In this document: positions 59,567-64,000 of the stretch, piece after piece
Layout: the number at the start of each line of letters is the position of its first letter
Numbering within the stretch: the first letter of the stretch is position 1
Virus record (IMG/VR): IMGVR_UViG_3300022602_002120
Span: 62,001 to 126,000 of that record
From: a virus
Direction: 5' to 3' (one strand)
Length of the DNA stretch: 64,000 bases
Position numbers and translations under genes: made by a program
The notes under the pieces: model-generated
Seen by the model: the letters and a program-made list of their open reading frames with translations, nothing else
Databases searched by the model: none
What the model was told of the DNA's origin: nothing

Positions 59567-60242
59567 TTGTAGCCTTTGCTGGTGTAGGTGTTGCTTTAGC
59601 CTTCGCTGGTGTTGCTTTCTTAACAGGAGCAGGGTTCATTGAAGCTGCTTCTGCTTTTAAACGTTTAGCTTCTGCTAATAATTGTTTAGCCTGAGCTTCC
59701 ATTGATTGTGCTTGGGTTAAATTCATATTAGCTAGATCAGCGTCACTTAATACACCCGTTACAGGAGCCGCTGGCGCGACTTGTGGTCTAGAAGGATCAA
59801 TAGCAGGTTGGCCGAGTTCACGACCTTCAGTGATTTGACTACCTCTGATTCCACGATTCTTATCCATATCTGCTAATTGCTGTGCTGCTTCGCCACCAGC
59901 TTCTAATTTGTCCATGATGTCATTTAATTCATCTAGACGAACTGTTGACTTTGCTGTTGGAGTTACAATAACTTGGTTACATGGAACTTTCTTTAGGTAA
60001 CCAGCTTTATGGATATATGTAAGACAGTTATTACCATCTGGCATAATATGGCGGAATAGTGCATCTGCTAGGTCTTTAGCATTTTGACCTAATTCGCTTT
60101 CTAGGACTTTCATTGACTCATCATGTACCATTGATGGTAGATTGTCTGTATACATAACCAGGGCCATGTGACCTTCATCTGGTACTTTGCGATACACAAT
60201 AGCAACTTTACGTTGATTGTGTCTGCCGACGTGCTTAATCAT
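59529..60242 (-). CDS. Hypothetical protein, conserved in T4-like aquatic phages
   Basis: A 237-residue protein. Residues 1-120 look folded: RKVAIVYRKVPDEGHMALVM, YTDNLPSMVHDESMKVLESE, LADALFRHIMPDGNNCLTYI, VPCNQVIVTPTAKSTVRLDE and LNDIMDKLEAG. I associate the YTD-LP--HD and NQVIVTPTA-S-VRLDELNDI strings with uncharacterised proteins of cyanophages and pelagiphages. The C-terminal 60 residues are Ala/Lys/Pro/Thr repeats (KKATPAKAKATPTPAKAT), histone-tail-like, suggesting DNA or polyanion binding. Function unknown. Confidence 0.6.
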   Translation of the reverse strand: MIKHVGRHNQRKVAIVYRKVPDEGHMALVMYTDNLPSMVHDESMKVLESELGQNAKDLADALFRHIMPDGNNCLTYIHKAGYLKKVPCNQVIVTPTAKSTVRLDELNDIMDKLEAGGEAAQQLADMDKNRGIRGSQITEGRELGQPAIDPSRPQVAPAAPVTGVLSDADLANMNLTQAQSMEAQAKQLLAEAKRLKAEAASMNPAPVKKATPAKAKATPTPAKATNGRATKTKKATA

Positions 60243-60243
60243 T

Positions 60244-60498
60244 TTAGTTTTCCTCGGTAGGTGCTGTCGCAGGTGTTAATGCGCCAGTCGCTTGTAAGAA
60301 AGCGATAAGTTTGGTATATAATGTACCAACATCAGCTAGTTCTTCAGCACGGAAAGTACCGCGTTGACTGCCAATTTGAATAATCTGTGCCACTAGCACT
60401 AGATCTTGTAGGGTTAAACTTGGAGCTGCTTGCTCTGGTTGTTGTTCAACTGTTTGTTCAACAACAGGTTCTTCTTGTTTTGTTTTCTTTGTAGCCAT
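60244..60498 (-). CDS. Hypothetical protein
   Basis: An 84-residue protein. The N-terminus is disordered and Gln/Glu/Pro-rich (EEPVVEQTVEQQPEQAAP), followed by a helix LTLQDLVLVAQIIQIGSQRG and FRAEELADVGTLYTKLIAFL. The TLQDL--V--II-----RG-F-A-EL--VG--Y--L---L pattern recurs, as I recall, in small proteins of marine myoviruses; function unknown. AAGGAG Shine-Dalgarno nine bases before the ATG. The 60-base gap upstream (60499-60558) holds only this ribosome site and an AT-rich stretch (TATTAAATA) that loosely resembles a late box. Confidence 0.6.
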   Translation of the reverse strand: MATKKTKQEEPVVEQTVEQQPEQAAPSLTLQDLVLVAQIIQIGSQRGTFRAEELADVGTLYTKLIAFLQATGALTPATAPTEEN

Positions 60499-60558
60499 TA
60501 ATAAAATCTCCTTAGGGATAACTTTATTTAATAGCTCTGCAGGGGATGGAAAAATTTC

Positions 60559-60852
60559 TTAGAAGTAATCTTCGGGATTGATCTGCGGAAGATAAAGACT
60601 AAAGTAAGTAGCTTCGCTGACCAGTTCAAAGGCAACTTTAGTCTGGCGATCAATGATCTTACCGCCCGGAGTACGTGCTAGATCAATATCGCCTAGAAAA
60701 AAACGACCTTCTAGGTTTTCGTAGATCCAATTAGATAGAGTGTTAGGCGTAACATAACTGAGAAAAACTACCTGTTCAAAATGAGGCGGACACCAACTTA
60801 ACTGTCGTAGTCCGTGTACATTTAAGGGATTAACTTCGCCGTGTTTAAGCAT
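60559..60852 (-). CDS. Hypothetical protein
   Basis: A 97-residue protein: GLRQLSWCPPHFEQVVFLSY, then LSNWIYENLEGRFFLGDIDL and KVAFELVSEATYFSLYLPQI. No family recognised. The start overlaps the end of the SGNH-like gene by eight bases. The beta-rich pattern has no signal peptide or membrane segment. Function unknown. Confidence 0.55.
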   Translation of the reverse strand: MLKHGEVNPLNVHGLRQLSWCPPHFEQVVFLSYVTPNTLSNWIYENLEGRFFLGDIDLARTPGGKIIDRQTKVAFELVSEATYFSLYLPQINPEDYF

Positions 60853-61471
60853 TAATAGTCTTTCTAATTAGTTCTGCCCACAGTTCATGAGCTCGTTCAT
60901 TGGGATGAAATCCATCTTCTATATACAGTTTATGATCTTGACTTAGTTCAAATAACCCGTTGCGATCAACGTCTGTGAATATCCACTGACTAAAATCAAT
61001 TTGAAGGTCTAAGTATTCAAATCCCAATCCATATACATCTTCCCAAACATTCATATAGCTCATAAACTTATATTTAATGTTCTGAGCTTGTAGATAACTT
61101 TGTAAGCTGATTATACGTATTAAGCTGTTAAACACACGTTCACGTTGCCCAATATCTATGCTGAGGTTTTTATAAGCAGCTTGTTCGTTGTGTAGGTAGT
61201 GTATGCCAAAGTTATTAACAGATTTAAATCCTGTAGATTGAAGATAGACTTTTTCCTCTACAGCATAATCTAGGCGTTCCAATCCAGTCCACATTACCAA
61301 CACTAGGTCATATGAGTTTTCACTTAACTCTGATATAGTGCTGTCGCATATCCATTGGTTGCCTGCGGCATGCTGGGCTAGGTTTTTAACCGCATCAGTG
61401 CCTAGCAGGTATGGCCAAGTTAGATATGGACTAGGGGCTGTAAAACTACAGCCGTTAGTTAATATCTTCAC
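60845..61471 (-). CDS. SGNH/GDSL-hydrolase-like protein with intact DxxH
   Basis: A 208-residue protein on the minus strand. Block I ILTNGCSFTAPSPYLTWPYL, block III NLAQHAAGNQWICDSTI, a WT motif in LVLVMWTGLERLDYAV, and the catalytic end YIEDGFHPNERAHELWAEL with the full D-x-x-H. It shares the GCS and WT features with the plus-strand SGNH set but lies 9 kb away, among early genes. Predicted acyl esterase or transferase on a glycan. Start lies inside the upstream 47-residue membrane protein gene. Confidence 0.65.
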   Translation of the reverse strand: MKILTNGCSFTAPSPYLTWPYLLGTDAVKNLAQHAAGNQWICDSTISELSENSYDLVLVMWTGLERLDYAVEEKVYLQSTGFKSVNNFGIHYLHNEQAAYKNLSIDIGQRERVFNSLIRIISLQSYLQAQNIKYKFMSYMNVWEDVYGLGFEYLDLQIDFSQWIFTDVDRNGLFELSQDHKLYIEDGFHPNERAHELWAELIRKTINA

Positions 61472-61598
61472 CGTGATTAATCATATGCCAGCTGCGTGTT
61501 GCCTCTGCCCAAACTTTACGAGGATGACGTATAACCATATAAAGACAGATAATAGGTACTCCAACAATAACTGCTGGATATAAGATCCACTTACTCAT
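61455..61598 (-). CDS. 47-residue single-TM membrane protein
   Basis: A 47-codon ORF between the SGNH-like gene and the 114-residue gene, overlapping both by 17 and 8 bases. One membrane segment (WILYPAVIVGVPIICLYMVI) follows a two- to three-residue cytoplasmic start; the tail is basic then polar (RHPRKVWAEATRSWHMINHG). With only one TM and a short tail it is not an obvious holin or spanin. Function unknown. Confidence 0.6.
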   Translation of the reverse strand: MSKWILYPAVIVGVPIICLYMVIRHPRKVWAEATRSWHMINHGEDIN

Positions 61599-61935
61599 CA
61601 GATTTATCCTTGCCAAAGTCACCTTCTACTACATTTAGTTCAGGTTTCTTTTTTTCAGTTTTAGGATTGGCATTTCGATAATGATCTGCTACTTCTACAA
61701 TAGGAAACACCCAAATGTTTTCATCTTCCTTCTCACCGAAGAAACGTTCTAATAGTCTGCGACCAAATCCTTTGTGATTAGGGATAGCCATGACAATCAA
61801 ACGATTAGTTAGATCTTCATACTCTTCTCTAGAGATATATTCATGACGCCATAACCAACTGAGTGTATCATGTGTAGCACCTGTTAGTTGCTCTGCCATA
61901 CCAGTCGGTGTATAACTAAAACTTTGATATTGCAT
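61591..61935 (-). CDS. Hypothetical protein
   Basis: A 114-residue protein. The frame is open to a TTG at 61950, but the ATG at 61935 is preceded by GGGAG at eight bases, so I take it as the start. Contents: SYTPTGMAEQLTGATHDTLS, WLWRHEYISREEYEDLTNRL, RLLERFFGEKEDENIWVFPI, and a charged tail (ELNVVEGDFGKDKSDE). No family recognised; helical and soluble. Stop overlaps the small membrane-protein gene by eight bases. Confidence 0.6.
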   Translation of the reverse strand: MQYQSFSYTPTGMAEQLTGATHDTLSWLWRHEYISREEYEDLTNRLIVMAIPNHKGFGRRLLERFFGEKEDENIWVFPIVEVADHYRNANPKTEKKKPELNVVEGDFGKDKSDE

Positions 61936-61937
61936 TA

Positions 61938-62147
61938 TTAAATCTCCCAATCTTTAAATTTTGATAGCCAAACAGTCTTTAACTTCCAATCTAAAATACC
62001 CCACCAATTCCAGCGGTAGTAGATAGCCCAACCTCTACGACTACGAATCACAGGTCGCCAACAATCTGGAACTAGGACTAACTTGTCTTTTGATACAGGA
62101 GTACGATATATGCCCGTACCGTCTTTATTTCGATTTTGATAGATCAT
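61938..62147 (-). CDS. Hypothetical protein
   Basis: A 69-residue basic, Trp-rich protein: NRNKDGTGIYRTPVSKDKLV, LVPDCWRPVIRSRRGWAIYY, RWNWWGILDWKLKTVWLS. No membrane segment long enough to span, in spite of the Trp content. Overlaps the upstream gene by 23 bases and supplies the GGGAG site for the next. Function unknown. Confidence 0.55.
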   Translation of the reverse strand: MIYQNRNKDGTGIYRTPVSKDKLVLVPDCWRPVIRSRRGWAIYYRWNWWGILDWKLKTVWLSKFKDWEI

Positions 62148-62538
62148 TTCTATTATCCTCTGGATAGGGCACAGGACGCCATCCTAAACTAGCTAGATCT
62201 GCGCGAATTTCTTCTGTTACTGTGCTTTCACTAACATAACCATGTCTCTCCATATGACGTATATCATACTCAGTATCGTAATCTATACCGCCACCCATAC
62301 CACTACAGTACCAACTTAGGTAATCACCTTTACCCTGTAGATCTGCCACAACACCACCCGCACTGCGCCAAGTTACTGCCCAAAGCTCATTTGTAAGCAC
62401 AGGCCATACTTCACTTTTCTGCCACTGCATATTACACATAGCCGCATACAAGTTCTGCGCATATGAATCAAGCTTGACCTTTTCAAGTATCATATGGCTC
62501 CGAGACATGTCGTCAGCCATATCATGCTTAATCAACAT
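62125..62538 (-). CDS. Hypothetical protein
   Basis: A 137-residue protein counted from the ATG at 62538. A longer form from GTG 62577 would run through the 45-residue gene upstream, so I rejected it. Contents: YAQNLYAAMCNMQWQKSEVW, LTNELWAVTWRSAGGVVADL, GDYLSWYCSGMGGG, and a C-terminal helix (VTEEIRADLASLGWRPVPYP). The AVTWRSAGG--ADL--KGDYL-WYCSG string looks conserved; I recall similar uncharacterised phage proteins. Function unknown. Confidence 0.6.
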   Translation of the reverse strand: MLIKHDMADDMSRSHMILEKVKLDSYAQNLYAAMCNMQWQKSEVWPVLTNELWAVTWRSAGGVVADLQGKGDYLSWYCSGMGGGIDYDTEYDIRHMERHGYVSESTVTEEIRADLASLGWRPVPYPEDNRNDLSKSK

Positions 62539-62665
62539 TCTTGTGTTTGCGCTTTCTTGTATACTTGGTACGATCACGTTCTACCTTAGCTTTAAATGGC
62601 AAATCCTTGTTAAACAATGCCTGATGTCTACGTATATTCATTTTAATTTTCTTGGTATTTTTCAT
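62528..62665 (-). CDS. 45-residue highly basic small protein
   Basis: A 45-codon ORF too short for usual cut-offs. It starts MKNTKKIKMNIRRHQALFNK and ends with FKAKVERDRTKYTRKRKHKN: about 18 Lys/Arg in 45 residues. The string (F)K-KVERDRTKYTRK-KHK recurs, as I recall, in small basic phage proteins. Perfect sigma70 promoter seven bases upstream of the ATG, with no room for a Shine-Dalgarno. Probable early nucleic-acid- or host-target-binding protein (inference). Confidence 0.7.
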   Translation of the reverse strand: MKNTKKIKMNIRRHQALFNKDLPFKAKVERDRTKYTRKRKHKNVD

Positions 62666-62672
62666 TGTAGTA

Positions 62673-62701
62673 ATTATACAGTCAATGAATCAAAATGTCA
62701 A
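62673..62701 (-). promoter_or_regulatory. Consensus sigma70 promoter of the 45-residue gene
   Basis: On the minus strand: TTGACA (62701-62696), exactly 17 bases, TATAAT (62678-62673), then TACTACA and the ATG. Both hexamers are perfect, identical in form to the thyA promoter. The -35 overlaps the stop codon of the upstream gene. Confidence 0.85.
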
Positions 62702-63159
62702 GCGTAAGCGCCAGACCCACCATCGTCGGCATAGCCGTAACTGTGATCCATTTCTTCGTCATCATCGTCATCTTCGATGATTTCGTGCTCGCTGCCTAAC
62801 TTACCCGTGACTAACTTACCAGTTTTAATAGTCTTCATTAGATGCTTCTTACGTTCCGCATCTTCCTTGGCTGTGCGCTTTGTATTATTAGTAAGTTTAA
62901 GTGTCTCGTCATACTTGCGAGCCCACTCAATACCTTGTAGCCAATGATCAATAGCTTCAATAGTACCACTGAAGAAATAAGTGTCACGACTATAGTGCGG
63001 AAAGTGATCGTCCTTGGGCTTTACGTAAATATCACTAGTACTACCAATGCTGATCCATGCGCTGGTATTGTAAGGCGTGTCCGCGAACATAAACCCAAGT
63101 TGGTTAGCTTTGGCTTCTACGCTCTTCATACGCTGCATGTCGTTCCATGTTAATGCCAT
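62698..63159 (-). CDS. Hypothetical protein
   Basis: A 153-residue protein. N-terminal half: MKSVEAKANQLGFMFADTPY, WISIGSTSDIYVKPKDDHFP, HYSRDTYFFSGTIEAIDHWL, QGIEWARKYD. This looks like a small alpha/beta fold shared among T4-like phages of cyanobacteria (WLRGIEWAR-type motif, from memory). The C-terminus is very acidic (EDDDDDEEMDHSYGYADDGG). Function unknown. Its ATG shares one base with the preceding stop (TAATG). Confidence 0.6.
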   Translation of the reverse strand: MALTWNDMQRMKSVEAKANQLGFMFADTPYNTSAWISIGSTSDIYVKPKDDHFPHYSRDTYFFSGTIEAIDHWLQGIEWARKYDETLKLTNNTKRTAKEDAERKKHLMKTIKTGKLVTGKLGSEHEIIEDDDDDEEMDHSYGYADDGGSGAYA

Positions 63160-63389
63160 TATACTACCTTTCCTAATACAGTGCTGATTAATTCATCTAC
63201 TAGATGATCATAAGGTTGCCCACGAACGTGTTTGGCCATGTAGATATCTTGTACTATCTCGTTACCATTTGGACCAGACCACATAGAGCCAGTGGTAGAC
63301 TTACGCTTCTTAAGTTCTTCAACTAGATCCTCAGTTTCAAAGTCATCTAGGTCAACCCAAACTTCTTCTTCAACGGTTACGTATGGCAT
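63159..63389 (-). CDS. Hypothetical protein
   Basis: A 76-residue protein: YVTVEEEVWVDLDDFETEDL, VEELKKRK, then an NEIVQDIYMAKHVRGQPYD segment and LVDELISTVLGKVV. The VDLDDFETEDLVEEL string resembles small acidic phage proteins of unknown function. One-base overlaps (TAATG) at both ends place it in a translationally coupled string. Confidence 0.6.
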   Translation of the reverse strand: MPYVTVEEEVWVDLDDFETEDLVEELKKRKSTTGSMWSGPNGNEIVQDIYMAKHVRGQPYDHLVDELISTVLGKVV

Positions 63390-63883
63390 TATTTCTTCTC
63401 CAATTCTTTTAAAAAGTCTTCTGCTAAAGCCGTGCTAGCACTTGAACCTTTATAGCCAGAATCATCACCAGCAGACCACTTCTTAATATCACCCCAATCT
63501 GTTGAACTTGACCAACTTGGACCCCACATAGGCGTTGGTTTAGTTGGATCGTTGGGATTGACCCACGGTGTAGTTGGTGGTTGGTATGGCGGAGTAAATG
63601 GCTCAACTTTTTGTTTTTGTTGATTCCACTGTATCTTACGCATATCATCTTCTAAACTACTTAAACGGCGTGCTAGATTGTGATAGTCTTCAAACACACG
63701 TGCTAGCGGACCGTTCTTTAGCATTTGATCAGGATGTTCCGCTGTACACAGCACAGTTATAGTCATTAACGCACGTAAGGCGTCCTTAATGCGTTGATCG
63801 TCTGACTCAAGTGCTTGGTCAATAATGCTTACAATCTGTTCAAGATCGAAGTCTTTTTGGTCTTTCATTCTGCCTGTGCTCAT
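63389..63883 (-). CDS. Hypothetical protein
   Basis: A 164-residue protein. The N-terminal 100 residues are helical (KDFDLEQIVSIIDQALESDD, RALMTITVLCTAEHPDQML, then a coiled-coil-like LARRLSSLEDDMRKIQWNQQ); the middle is Pro-rich (PFTPPYQPPTTPWVNPNDPT), and the end polar with a Lys/Leu tail. No family recognised. One-base overlap with the downstream gene. Confidence 0.55.
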   Translation of the reverse strand: MSTGRMKDQKDFDLEQIVSIIDQALESDDQRIKDALRALMTITVLCTAEHPDQMLKNGPLARVFEDYHNLARRLSSLEDDMRKIQWNQQKQKVEPFTPPYQPPTTPWVNPNDPTKPTPMWGPSWSSSTDWGDIKKWSAGDDSGYKGSSASTALAEDFLKELEKK

Positions 63884-63886
63884 AGT

Positions 63887-64000
63887 TTAGTGCCTCGTAT
63901 TGCCTGCTGTTAAAATTGGTAGTAGTTCTAGTACTTCTTCGTCGATGTCTTCGAATTCATCAACTGGTATAGCACGTTCTGCCAATTCACCACTGGCAGC
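63887..64000 (-). CDS. Partial protein, 5' end outside the window
   Basis: The last 37 codons of a minus-strand gene that continues past the right edge, ending at TAA 63889-63887. The visible tail is acidic (AERAIPVDEFEDIDEEVLEL, then LPILTAGNTRH). Too short to identify. Four bases separate its stop from the next start. Confidence 0.6.
   Translation of the reverse strand, partial: AASGELAERAIPVDEFEDIDEEVLELLPILTAGNTRH

Noticed and set aside
62125-62577. Longer form of the 137-residue protein starting at GTG 62577
   Set aside because: It would run out of frame through the 45-residue basic gene, which has its own perfect promoter; the ATG at 62538 fits better.
1-64000. Search for tRNA genes, CRISPR arrays, insertion sequences, homing endonucleases and integrase or att sites
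   Set aside because: None seen. Genes are packed with no gap over about 60 bases, leaving no room for tRNA genes or arrays, and no ORF has endonuclease or transposase motifs.

Overview
The window is 64 kb of a tailed-phage genome of the T4-like myovirus type, AT-rich by eye and with no intergenic space over about 60 bases. The evidence is a T4-style baseplate block (gp48/54-like, gp53-like, hub, gp5-like, gp25-like, gp6-like), late-promoter-like GATAAATA boxes, and T4-style nucleotide genes (thymidylate synthase, dihydrofolate reductase, dCMP deaminase). Style and gene content recall marine and freshwater phages of Pelagibacter or cyanobacteria, but the host cannot be read from this window.

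Layout. (1) Bases 2-31375, plus strand: baseplate, hub with two cell-wall-lytic domains, a 4567-residue giant structural protein carrying a seven-repeat integrin-like FG-GAP propeller, then a tail-fibre set of three proteins sharing an N-terminal domain plus a small glycine-rich tip protein. (2) Bases 31380-54505, plus strand: a tightly overlapping operon behind a sigma70-like extended -10 promoter. It holds glycosyltransferase-like proteins, eight SGNH-hydrolase-like proteins, five radical SAM proteins whose twitch-type cysteine set lies in front of the radical SAM core instead of behind it, a NodU/TobZ-type carbamoyltransferase, an APS-kinase-like P-loop kinase and a dCMP deaminase. (3) Bases 54486-64000, minus strand: a DegT-type sugar aminotransferase and an NAD-sugar epimerase that fit the same glycan theme, then thyA, DHFR and many small early-type genes, two of them behind perfect-consensus sigma70 promoters (TTGACA, 17 bp, TATAAT) placed so that transcription would start at or next to the ATG.

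Most unexpected are out-of-frame nested genes. Inside the fifth radical SAM gene lies a 98-codon +1-frame ORF with its own Shine-Dalgarno, one membrane segment and a seven-heptad coiled coil, the architecture of a phage inner-membrane spanin. Inside the dCMP deaminase gene lies a 68-codon +1-frame ORF with a near-perfect GGAGGT Shine-Dalgarno and two membrane segments, the architecture of a small class II holin; its stop codon abuts the next start codon. I infer that lysis genes may be overprinted on the glycan/nucleotide operon. Two further nested membrane ORFs are weaker.

How it may work together (inference): the operon would build or trim an unusual glycan (amino sugar from DegT plus epimerase, transfer by GT-like proteins, carbamoylation, O-acyl editing by SGNH proteins, radical chemistry by the rSAM set), on the virion, on the host surface, or less likely on DNA. 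Radical SAM, SGNH and GT genes have multiplied here by tandem duplication of gene pairs.
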